A DNA stretch of 14,381 nucleotides, taken from Gemmataceae bacterium. GTDB lineage: Bacteria; Planctomycetota; Planctomycetia; Gemmatales; Gemmataceae. Made by a program: the position numbers and the translations under genes. The notes under the pieces were generated by a model that saw only the letters and a program-made list of their open reading frames with translations, ran no database searches and was not told the origin of the DNA. The first letter of the stretch is position 1. Every line of letters begins with the position of its first letter. Positions 7,804-14,381 of this stretch are shown piece by piece. The stretch is from positions 1 to 14,381 of the forward strand of contig JAOAAM010000638.1 in assembly GCA_026418875.1 (NCBI GenBank), given 5' to 3'.

Positions 7804-10449
7804 ATGCGACGATGGGCCTTCCTTTGCTGTTGCCTGGTGTGTTCATCTGACGCCGTTGCGGACGCGGATTTGTCAGGTCCGCAATTGCGTTGGCTGAAGG
7901 GGAATTATGCCGAGGCCGAAGCGGATTTCGCGCGACTCGCAGCGGGGATGAATTCGTCCCCTGCCGCGTATGTTGGCTGGAGCCGGTCGCTGCAAAGCCA
8001 AGGTCGATCAGGGAAGGCCATTGAGGTCATCCAGCAGGGACTACAACGGTTCCCCGACGACGCTGACCTGCGGGCAAGGCACGCGGAGCTGCTCCACCTC
8101 CGTGGCCGATGGGACGAGGCCGAGCAAGAGGCAAGAAAAGCGATTGCCTCCCGTTCCGAGCAGTTTCTAGCCCGGTTTGTTTTGGGCGAGATCCTGCGGG
8201 ATCGCGGCCAGCATCAAGAGTCCATCGAGGCGTTCCGCTGGTTTGTCCGCACTTACACCCGTCGGCATCAGGAGGACCAAGAGATCAAAAGCGCCGAGGA
8301 GTTGGCGCTGGTGGGTCGAGCGGCGACCGAGTATGCGAACGCACACCGGCTTTCCGATCAGTTCGACTTCATTTTGAACGAACTGTACAAAGACGCGCTG
8401 AAATACGATCCCCACGCTTGGTACATCGAGTGCCAAGCCGGTGAACTCCTGCTCGAGAAGTATAACCGTGCCGAAGCGTTAGAAGCTTTCGACAAGGCCC
8501 TGCAAATGAATCCACGGGCCGCCGAGGCCTTGGTCGGGAAGGCCGCCGCAGCGATGCAGCGGTTCGAATTGCGTGAGGCGGAGCGACTGGCAGATCAGGC
8601 CCTGCGCATCAATCCGGAACTCACGTCCGCGCATCGGGTGAAGGCCGACCTGTTCCTCCTCGCGGGGGATTGGGACGCGGCCCTTACTCACATCAAAGCC
8701 GCCCAGGAAGTCAACCCGAGGGACGAACGCACCTTGGCTCGACTCGCCGCGATCCACGTGATCCGACGAGATACGAAGGCTCTGGACGCTCTGATTGGCG
8801 AAGTCAAACAGTTCAACCCGAAACCGGGTCGATTCTTCTTTGAATTAGCCGAGCGGGTCGAAGATCGGCGGCTGTTCGGCCCGGCTGAAAAGTTCTTCCG
8901 TCAAGCAATCGAGTACGCCCCGCACATGCCGTGGCCCCGGAATGGACTCGGCTTGCTCTTTATGCGGATGGGTCGGGAGGAAGAGGCCCGCAAGATGCTC
9001 GACGAGGCGTTTGCCGCCGATCGTTTCAACGTCCGGGTTGCGAATTCGCGAAAAGTCCTGAAGCACCTCGAATCGTACGCGACGTTGACGACTGAGCATT
9101 ACGAGATCCGTTACGACCCGAAGACGGACCGCGTGCTGGCTCGATTCATGGCGGAGATGCTCGAAGAGTTGTACGAGGATTACGCCCGGCAATTTCAGTA
9201 TAGGCCCAAGGATCGAATCCTCGTCGAGGTATTCAACAATCACGAAATGTTCAGCGGCCGGGTCGTTTCCCTGCCGGACCTGCACACGATCGGGGCATGC
9301 ACGGGGAAAATGTTCGCGATGGTGTCCCCCGCCGGGAGAGGGATCCGCAAGCAATTCAACTGGGGCCGTGTCCTGCGTCACGAATTGGTACACATTTTTA
9401 ACCTCGAACAGACGGACATGCAGGTGCCGCACTGGTTGACCGAAGGGCTTGCCGTCGGCAACGAGCGGGTCCCGCCTCCCCCGGAGTGGTGGCCCATGCT
9501 TGCCGAGAGAGTCGCTCGCGACGACCTGCTCAATCTCGACAACATCACGCTGGCTTTCGTTCGCCCTCGATCATCGCAGGAGTGGGCGTTGGCATATTTC
9601 CAGTCTTTGCTCTACGTCGAGTACATCAAGAAGACGTTTGGCGAAGACGTGATTGGGAAGTTGTTGTCGGCCTACGCTGACGGCAACGATGATGCCGCCG
9701 CCTTGAAACTGTCTTGTGGCATCGAGAAGAACGACCTGGAGCGACAGTACCGACAATTCCTGAGGAAACGCGTTGCCAACATCCCCGTGAAAGCGGCCAC
9801 GAAGTCGCAGACGCTCAGCCAGCTTCAGGCGGACCACGAGAAGAAACCCGACGATCCGCAAATCGCCGCCGAGTTGGCGGATCGGTTGCTAGCCCGCGAC
9901 CCGGCACGGGCGCGGCAACTCGCGCAAGGCGTGGTCCATCGGTTCCCTGGGCATCCCCTCGCAACCGTGGTCTTAGCCAAGCTGGATGCGAAGGCTGGCC
10001 GACAGGCGGAAGCGATTCGATCACTCGAGACAGTCCGGGGCGAGGTCCAGGACGCCGATCTTCTCCTCACACTCGGCCGGCTCTACCTCGAACTCGGTGA
10101 CGACGCGAAAGCCGCCGAGGCCCTTGAATCCGGGCGAAAAGCATTTCCACATCAAACTGTCTGGTTGATTGAGCTGGCCAAACTGTACAAACGGGGGAAC
10201 GACCGCCCCAAACGCATCTCCGTGTTGCGCGATCTCGTCGCCACCGATGCGGATGAACTCGATCTCCGCAAACTGCTGGCGGGATTATTGCTCGACGAGG
10301 GCGACTTCGCTGCCGCAGAGCAGGTGGCCCGAGAGGCCCTGGAGATCAACGTCCTGGACGAGGAGGTACACGACGTCTTGTTCCGTTCGCTGAAGGCGCA
10401 AAAAAAGGATGCCGAACTCGCTCGCCTCAAGAAACTGCTACAGGAATGA
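7804..10449 (+). CDS. exported TPR protein with embedded gluzincin (peptidase MA-like) metallopeptidase domain
   Basis: The 881-residue product starts with a signal peptide (MRRWAFLCCCLV, then a likely cleavage after the AVADA stretch near residue 21). Residues about 23-425 are tandem TPR helices, for example the YNRAEALEAFDKALQMNP unit. Residues about 430-650 form a metallopeptidase domain: HELVH at 526-530 is the HExxH zinc motif (His526, Glu527, His530), and Glu547 in WLTEG is the expected third ligand, as in Peptidase_MA_2 proteins. Residues about 676-880 return to TPR repeats. All key residues are present, so the enzyme is probably active, acting outside the cytoplasm; its target is unknown and the TPR arms likely bind protein partners. 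It heads a close series of genes: the MazG-like gene follows with no room for a separate promoter. A run of seven A near its 3' end contains A AAA AAG at 10401-10407. Confidence 0.9.
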   Translation: MRRWAFLCCCLVCSSDAVADADLSGPQLRWLKGNYAEAEADFARLAAGMNSSPAAYVGWSRSLQSQGRSGKAIEVIQQGLQRFPDDADLRARHAELLHLRGRWDEAEQEARKAIASRSEQFLARFVLGEILRDRGQHQESIEAFRWFVRTYTRRHQEDQEIKSAEELALVGRAATEYANAHRLSDQFDFILNELYKDALKYDPHAWYIECQAGELLLEKYNRAEALEAFDKALQMNPRAAEALVGKAAAAMQRFELREAERLADQALRINPELTSAHRVKADLFLLAGDWDAALTHIKAAQEVNPRDERTLARLAAIHVIRRDTKALDALIGEVKQFNPKPGRFFFELAERVEDRRLFGPAEKFFRQAIEYAPHMPWPRNGLGLLFMRMGREEEARKMLDEAFAADRFNVRVANSRKVLKHLESYATLTTEHYEIRYDPKTDRVLARFMAEMLEELYEDYARQFQYRPKDRILVEVFNNHEMFSGRVVSLPDLHTIGACTGKMFAMVSPAGRGIRKQFNWGRVLRHELVHIFNLEQTDMQVPHWLTEGLAVGNERVPPPPEWWPMLAERVARDDLLNLDNITLAFVRPRSSQEWALAYFQSLLYVEYIKKTFGEDVIGKLLSAYADGNDDAAALKLSCGIEKNDLERQYRQFLRKRVANIPVKAATKSQTLSQLQADHEKKPDDPQIAAELADRLLARDPARARQLAQGVVHRFPGHPLATVVLAKLDAKAGRQAEAIRSLETVRGEVQDADLLLTLGRLYLELGDDAKAAEALESGRKAFPHQTVWLIELAKLYKRGNDRPKRISVLRDLVATDADELDLRKLLAGLLLDEGDFAAAEQVAREALEINVLDEEVHDVLFRSLKAQKKDAELARLKKLLQE
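10442..10445 (+). promoter_or_regulatory. AGGA site that would favour an alternative GTG start for the MazG-like gene
   Basis: AGGA overlaps the last codons of the TPR gene and lies 8 bases before a GTG at 10454, in frame with the MazG-like protein. The ATG at 10475 has no such site, but it is where the conserved domain begins. The true start therefore remains open, and translation may be coupled to the TPR gene stop at 10447-10449. Confidence 0.4.
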
Positions 10450-10474
10450 GCCGGTGCCGCCTCCTGACCCCGAC

Positions 10475-10774
10475 ATGACGTTGAACCAACTCCAATCGCT
10501 GATCCGTAACATGTACGGTGCCAAAGATGGTGCGCGCGGCGTGGATGGCACGTTCATGTGGTTCATGGAAGAGGTGGGCGAACTGGCCGCGGCGTTGCGC
10601 GGCGGCAGTCATGAAGAACGGCTGCTCGAGTTCGCCGACGTTCTGGCATGGTTAGCGACTTTGGCCAACATCGCCGAGGTCGATCTGGAAGAGGCGATCC
10701 AGAGAAAATATGGCGGAGGTTGTCCTGGGTGCCGCCAATGTCCCTGCCGTTGCGGCATGACGGACAAACCTTGA
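10475..10774 (+). CDS. small MazG-like nucleotide pyrophosphohydrolase with C-terminal cysteine cluster
   Basis: From the ATG at 10475 the product has 99 residues and covers a single all-alpha MazG-type domain. The metal-binding signature is complete: E32, E33 and E36 (EEVGE) followed by E52 and D55 (EFAD), matching EExxE...ExxD. Such enzymes cleave nucleoside triphosphates to monophosphate and pyrophosphate, often damaged nucleotides, in the cytoplasm with magnesium. The RGVDGTFMWF stretch before it and the C-terminal cysteines at 83, 86, 89, 91 and 93 match a short bacterial and archaeal subfamily that ends in CPxCxxxPCxC, probably a zinc site; here the spacing is slightly different (CPGCRQCPCRC). 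A GTG at 10454 would add 7 Pro/Asp-rich residues and is backed by AGGA at 10442-10445. The gene is squeezed between the TPR/peptidase gene and the lipoprotein-like gene, 22 bases before the latter. Nucleotide specificity cannot be read from the sequence. Confidence 0.88.
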   Translation: MTLNQLQSLIRNMYGAKDGARGVDGTFMWFMEEVGELAAALRGGSHEERLLEFADVLAWLATLANIAEVDLEEAIQRKYGGGCPGCRQCPCRCGMTDKP

Positions 10775-10796
10775 TCCTCTGGGGGAAACCATCGAG

Positions 10797-13097
10797 TTGA
10801 AATTCGCAATCATCTACCTTTTGTTGTTGGCGGGCATGGTGGGCGGCATTGGCTGCCGAGGCAGCTCATCGGCAGACACCCCACCGATACGCATTGTGTC
10901 GCTCCAAGTCGGCATCCCACCCGGACCTCGCCAAGGCGATGAGCAAACATCCCGGCGGATCGACCCGTTGTTTAAAGTCGGGCATTGGGTGCCGGTGACG
11001 ATCACCGTGGCCGGCGAGGGCCGAATCGACGGTGCCACCCTCGCGGTGCAAACCACCGACTGCGACGACGTGCTCAATGATGCCGTCTTCTCGATTCCCT
11101 CGTTAGAATTCACACCGAGCGAACCACAGCGCACGTTGATCGCCTACTGTCGCCCGGGAAAGAACGATGCCTCGGTCAGCGTGAGCATCCGCCCCCCGGC
11201 CGCCGCCCCGATTCGTTCGGCGGAAGAACAAGTGTCGGGTTTGGACCCGCGAAATTACCTGTACTGCACCATTGGTCCTCGGTTGCCCAACCTGCGCCTC
11301 CCCAATCACGACACCGATGGCATTCGCAACGCGGAAGTTGGCGCGTGGGATCAGGTCCTAGGGCTGCCGACGCGCTGGCTGGGCTACGACGCTGTGGATG
11401 TCGCCGTTTTCTGCACGAGCGACGCAGAGTTCACAGCCGGTTGGCTCAATGACTCCGCCCGACGCGAGGCACTGCTCGAATGGGTTCGCCGGGGGGGGAG
11501 ATTGGTGCTTTGCGTGGGGCGGAACCCCGACCTGTTACAAAACCGGGAAGACCTGCGCCCGATCCTGCCTGTCGATTTTTCGGGTACGCAGAGTATTCCC
11601 ATGGCGAACGTTCAGTGGCCGGGGAGCGCGGTCCTGGATGAGTTGGGGGATCCGAGTCGACAAACTCCGCTCACGCTGGCCATCGTCAAGCCCAAGGCCG
11701 ACCGAAATGTCCGCCGATTGGCAACGGCCCGGATCGAGGGTGGCGGCGAGATGCCCTTGGTCTTGCAAGCGGCATATGGCAGCGGCCGGGTGACGATCAT
11801 CGCCACGGACCCCGATCAGCCCCCGTTCACTCGCTGGAAACGCCAAGGCGAGTTCTGGGAGCGGGTGTTGCGCGATGCCGGGCCGAAATTCGCTGTCGGC
11901 ACCCAGGCCCAATCGCTCGTGGCCACCGAATCCAGCGACAACCTCGAACGCCACCTTCAAAACTCTCTTGAGTCGTTCGATTCGATCCCCGTCATCAGTT
12001 TCAGTTGGATCGCCCTGCTGCTCCTCGTGTACATCGCCGTCATCGGCCCCCTGGACTACTTCCTGCTCAAAAAGGTGTTCAAGCGCCTCGAGTGGACTTG
12101 GGTGACGTTTCCATTCGTCGTTGTCACCGTCAGTCTGGGGGCTTATCTCGCGGCACGAACTCTCAAAGGCGATGTGCAGCGAGTGCAAAAGGTGGACCTG
12201 GTTGACTACGACTTGACTGGGCGGACCGCGGTAGGGCACACGTGGTTCTCGCTTTTCACCCCGAGGATTGGGAACTTCGACGTGGAAATTCTGCCTTCGA
12301 CGGCCTGGGGGTTGAAAGATTCGATCTCCCCCACGGAACTGGCCGCGTTGGGTGAAGCTCGCGCCGGTCGTCAAACGCTGTTCCGTCGCTCATACCAATT
12401 CGACGCTGATCAAGGCATCCTGAAGGATGTTCCGATCCCAGTATGGTCCGTCAAGTCGTTTCAGGCTCGGTGGCACTGCCGCTTGGATCCGGCAGAACTA
12501 CCCCTTCTGACAAACTTGCGGCTGGTGGGCGACGAAGTGACGGGGAGTGTTACCTCGCGACTGCCGGTGCGACTCCAGCGAGTCACGCTGCTGCATCGGA
12601 ACAGCGTGTATCAATTGGGGAGCCTCGACGCCTGGCAGACCGTCCAAGTGACTCCGGCAGCGCGAATCTCATTCCGCGACTGGTTCTCGGCCAACCCCGG
12701 CATCCCCCCGCGACCCACCGACGGGAGCTTTACCCCTTGGAGTCAGGCACCGATGCCACCTCCAGCCCCAGCAGGTCGCGTCGTCCGTCAGCTCCTATTC
12801 CATGAACTTTGGGAAGCCGGCTCGACACTGGCGTCGACCCCACGCAACGCCGGCTTCCGGGACCTCGACCAGTCATGGCGGCTCAGCTTGGATGATCCGG
12901 GAGCATCCGCCATCGTTTACGCGCAGGTGGACGTCTTCCGTGGGTCGCCGCTCGAAATGGATGAATCGAGCAATTCACCCTCTCGACTGCGCTTGCAGGC
13001 CGCTTCCCGTCCCGAGGAAACGGCGACATCGAACAAAGACAGCCTTTTGCAAGAAACGCACGTTCGATTTTTCGTTCCGATCAAAATCAATCCTTGA
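10797..13097 (+). CDS. lipoprotein-like membrane protein with GATase-like segment, probable ABC-system auxiliary subunit
   Basis: The 766-residue product begins at a TTG that gives MKFAIIYLLLLAG, a signal or anchor helix ending at Cys20 (GGIGC, an imperfect lipobox). An in-frame TGA at 10758 limits the start, and GGGGGA at 10781-10786 lies about 11 bases upstream. The first ATG in frame would cut the hydrophobic segment, so TTG is preferred. Residues about 30-125 look beta-rich. Residues 197-260 carry a Rossmann or GATase-like pattern (YDAVDVAVF, then LEWVRRGGRLVLCVG). Two membrane helices follow at about 402-424 and 436-454, joined by IGPLDYFLLKK, a motif I associate with auxiliary proteins beside ABC-2-type ATPases. 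The C-terminal 300 residues are probably extracytoplasmic. The ABC ATPase starts 18 bases later. By analogy to GldG-type proteins it may form part of an envelope transport or assembly complex; this is inference and the substrate is unknown. An 8-G run lies at 11491-11498. Confidence 0.85.
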   Translation: MKFAIIYLLLLAGMVGGIGCRGSSSADTPPIRIVSLQVGIPPGPRQGDEQTSRRIDPLFKVGHWVPVTITVAGEGRIDGATLAVQTTDCDDVLNDAVFSIPSLEFTPSEPQRTLIAYCRPGKNDASVSVSIRPPAAAPIRSAEEQVSGLDPRNYLYCTIGPRLPNLRLPNHDTDGIRNAEVGAWDQVLGLPTRWLGYDAVDVAVFCTSDAEFTAGWLNDSARREALLEWVRRGGRLVLCVGRNPDLLQNREDLRPILPVDFSGTQSIPMANVQWPGSAVLDELGDPSRQTPLTLAIVKPKADRNVRRLATARIEGGGEMPLVLQAAYGSGRVTIIATDPDQPPFTRWKRQGEFWERVLRDAGPKFAVGTQAQSLVATESSDNLERHLQNSLESFDSIPVISFSWIALLLLVYIAVIGPLDYFLLKKVFKRLEWTWVTFPFVVVTVSLGAYLAARTLKGDVQRVQKVDLVDYDLTGRTAVGHTWFSLFTPRIGNFDVEILPSTAWGLKDSISPTELAALGEARAGRQTLFRRSYQFDADQGILKDVPIPVWSVKSFQARWHCRLDPAELPLLTNLRLVGDEVTGSVTSRLPVRLQRVTLLHRNSVYQLGSLDAWQTVQVTPAARISFRDWFSANPGIPPRPTDGSFTPWSQAPMPPPAPAGRVVRQLLFHELWEAGSTLASTPRNAGFRDLDQSWRLSLDDPGASAIVYAQVDVFRGSPLEMDESSNSPSRLRLQAASRPEETATSNKDSLLQETHVRFFVPIKINP

Positions 13098-13115
13098 GGA
13101 ACCATCGCGGAACTT

Positions 13116-14051
13116 ATGATCGAGACTCGCGACTTGACCAAGATGTACGGCGACTTGTACGCGCTCAACCGGCTCACCATCAAGCTGGACAAGGGCGACG
13201 TCTACGGCTTCATCGGCCCCAATGGTGCGGGCAAGACGACCACCATGCGCATCCTCGCCACGCTACTCAATCCCACGTGGGGCGAGGCGACGGTGTGCGG
13301 CTATTCCATTTACAACAATTCGAAAGAGATCCGAAGGCTGATTGGCTACATGCCCGACTTCTTCGGCGTCTACGATGACATGAAGGTGATTGAATACCTG
13401 GAGTTCTTCGCCGCGGCCTACCGCATCAAGGGACCTGAACGAAAGAAAAAATGTGAGCAAGTCCTCGAACTGGTGGACCTGGGCTACAAGCGCGACGCTT
13501 TGGTCACGAGTTTGTCCCGCGGCATGACGCAACGCCTCGGACTCGCCCGTGTCCTCCTGCACGAACCGCAAGTGCTGCTACTTGACGAGCCGGCGAGCGG
13601 TCTGGATCCTCGTGCTCGCATCGAGATGCGCGGATTGCTTAAGGAACTGCGGCGGATGGGCAAGACCATCATGGTTTCGAGCCACATCTTGCCCGAATTG
13701 GCGGACATCTGCAACAAGATCGGCATCATCGAAAAAGGGAAGCTGATCTTCGACGGTGATGTCCAAAGCGCCATCCGACAGGTTCGTCAGAATCTCATCT
13801 ACATCGTGGCGGTCACCGGCGGGTTAAACGGAGTCGCGCGCGGCCACCTCGAGCGGCATCCTGACGTCCAGTCTGTAGAATCCAGAACAGAGGAGGACAT
13901 CCTTCGCGTGACCCTGAAGGACGGTGTCAAAGACGGTAGCTTTATCGCCGAACTACTGGTCAAGAGCAATTTGCGGGTCAAAACACTGAAAGAAGAAGAG
14001 GTCGATCTCGAAGACGTTTTCATGGCCATTACCAAAGGAATCACCAACTAG
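13116..14051 (+). CDS. ABC transporter ATP-binding protein (ABC-2 / NatA / GldA type)
   Basis: The 311-residue product is a complete ABC ATPase: Walker A GPNGAGKTT at 34-42, signature LSRGM at 133-137, Walker B LLLDEP with Asp157 and Glu158, D-loop SGLDP, and switch His190 in SSHILPEL. The usual Q-loop glutamine is replaced by Asp80 in GYMPDFFG, and the signature is LSRGM instead of LSGGQ; I recall both from planctomycete ATPases of this class. The C-terminal 80 residues form the extra domain common in ABC-2 export ATPases. It would power a membrane complex from the cytoplasmic side. The preceding membrane protein is the only candidate partner in view; no multi-span permease is present in the window. 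The ATG is preceded by a weak GGA, 4 bases away, and the gene follows its neighbour after 18 bases, consistent with one transcript. Confidence 0.95.
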   Translation: MIETRDLTKMYGDLYALNRLTIKLDKGDVYGFIGPNGAGKTTTMRILATLLNPTWGEATVCGYSIYNNSKEIRRLIGYMPDFFGVYDDMKVIEYLEFFAAAYRIKGPERKKKCEQVLELVDLGYKRDALVTSLSRGMTQRLGLARVLLHEPQVLLLDEPASGLDPRARIEMRGLLKELRRMGKTIMVSSHILPELADICNKIGIIEKGKLIFDGDVQSAIRQVRQNLIYIVAVTGGLNGVARGHLERHPDVQSVESRTEEDILRVTLKDGVKDGSFIAELLVKSNLRVKTLKEEEVDLEDVFMAITKGITN

Positions 14052-14058
14052 CACGCTT

Positions 14059-14085
14059 GCGGCGGTCCGACCGTTGGGACGCCGC
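14059..14085 (+). other. GC-rich hairpin between the ABC ATPase and zinc-ribbon genes
   Basis: GCGGC plus GTCC (14059-14068, with one bulged G) pairs with GGAC plus GCCGC (14077-14085), a 9-pair stem with an 8-base loop, starting 8 bases after the stop. No T-run follows, so it may be a partial terminator, an mRNA-stability element or chance in GC-rich DNA. Confidence 0.35.
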
Positions 14086-14114
14086 GCGGATCCAACGCGG
14101 TTCGGCGAATCAGT

Positions 14115-14118
14115 GGAG
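14115..14118 (+). promoter_or_regulatory. ribosome site GGAG for the zinc-ribbon gene
   Basis: GGAG lies 5 bases before the GTG at 14124. The GTG at 14114 runs into TGA after four codons and cannot be the start. Confidence 0.55.
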
Positions 14119-14123
14119 TCGAA

Positions 14124-14381
14124 GTGAACAGCTTTCTCTGCTCCAACTGCGGCGCTCGCATCGTCGTGCCGACCGACTTTGCAAAATCGAAAATCCGCTG
14201 TCCGGACTGCGGCGTTTTCAATCCAGTTCCAGAGACCCTGCGGCGTGATCGCGGCGACCCCGCTCTGATCCGAGACGCCGGCAGTCCGCGATCAACGAAA
14301 CCGACGTTGGAGTCGGATCCGCGGCCCGAGGATTCCCCTGCCTGGGCGTCCGATACCTACACTCTTCAAGACGATCCACTC
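14124..14381 (+). CDS. N-terminal zinc-ribbon protein (partial, runs off right edge)
   Basis: From a GTG, 86 codons are open to the window edge. The first 30 residues hold two CxxC knuckles (CSNCG at 6-10 and CPDCG at 26-30), a short zinc ribbon of the kind placed at the N-terminus of many planctomycete proteins. After it comes a polar, Pro/Asp/Ser-rich linker with no membrane segment so far. The part that would define its function is missing; continuation as a membrane protein or signalling protein is possible. It lies 72 bases after the ABC ATPase gene with a hairpin in between, so membership of the same operon is uncertain. Confidence 0.72.
   Translation, partial: MNSFLCSNCGARIVVPTDFAKSKIRCPDCGVFNPVPETLRRDRGDPALIRDAGSPRSTKPTLESDPRPEDSPAWASDTYTLQDDPL

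Noticed and set aside
8845..9432. Minus-strand open frame opposite the peptidase domain
   Set aside because: It covers the HELVH region in antisense; the sense frame has intact catalytic residues.
10409..10474. ATG at 10409 as start of the MazG-like protein
   Set aside because: It overlaps the TPR gene by 41 bases and adds unconserved residues; the starts at 10475 or 10454 are better.
7804..10774. Peptidase plus MazG as a toxin-antitoxin or defence module
   Set aside because: The peptidase has a signal peptide and TPR arms, and the MazG-like protein belongs to a housekeeping-type subfamily; no nuclease, sensor or mobile-element marker is nearby.
11535..12374. Minus-strand open frame of 279 codons opposite the auxiliary membrane protein
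   Set aside because: Antisense of a well-supported gene including its membrane helices; no family features.

Overview
The window reads as chromosomal DNA of a GC-rich planctomycete or a close PVC-group relative. The main reason is the gene at 3797-7714. It joins a membrane-bound-dehydrogenase-type beta-propeller, HEAT-like repeats and a C-terminal CxxCH heme domain of the kind found almost only in Planctomycetota and Verrucomicrobiota. The other genes fit the same lineage: a giant membrane protein with a low-complexity tail, a TPR protein carrying a gluzincin peptidase, GTG and TTG starts, and mostly modest Shine-Dalgarno signals. No tRNA, rRNA, CRISPR array, insertion sequence or integrase was seen.

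Layout. (1) Positions 1-3588 on the minus strand are one uninterrupted reading frame of 1196 codons, still open at the left edge. It encodes a DUF4175-like membrane protein: three N-terminal membrane helices, a beta-rich extracytoplasmic region, a Gln/Glu/Arg-rich charged run and a disordered tail of more than 550 residues. Long open frames on the plus strand here are antisense shadows. (2) Positions 3589-3796 are a divergent intergenic region with an exact TATAAT on the minus strand and a TAGAAT candidate on the plus strand. (3) 3797-7714 encodes a 1305-residue secreted multidomain protein: CotH-like domain, propeller, HEAT-like repeats and cytochrome-c-like domain. (4) From 7804 to the right edge five plus-strand genes follow closely: a TPR/metallopeptidase protein, a small MazG-like pyrophosphohydrolase, a large lipoprotein-like membrane protein with a GATase-like Rossmann segment, an ABC ATPase, and the start of a zinc-ribbon protein that is cut by the window edge.

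How they may work together. The spacings 7804-14051 (ATG about 25, or an alternative GTG 4, then 22 and 18 bases) suggest one transcript. The lipoprotein-like protein plus ABC ATPase resemble the auxiliary subunit and ATPase of a Gld-type or ABC-2-type envelope system, but no permease is visible. The TPR/peptidase protein would act outside the cytoplasm and MazG inside it, so their link may be only co-transcription. The CotH/heme protein may be an envelope oxidoreductase whose substrate is unknown. The most unusual object is the fusion of a CotH kinase-like domain to a PVC dehydrogenase/heme protein. I found no clear evidence of a defence system or mobile element.
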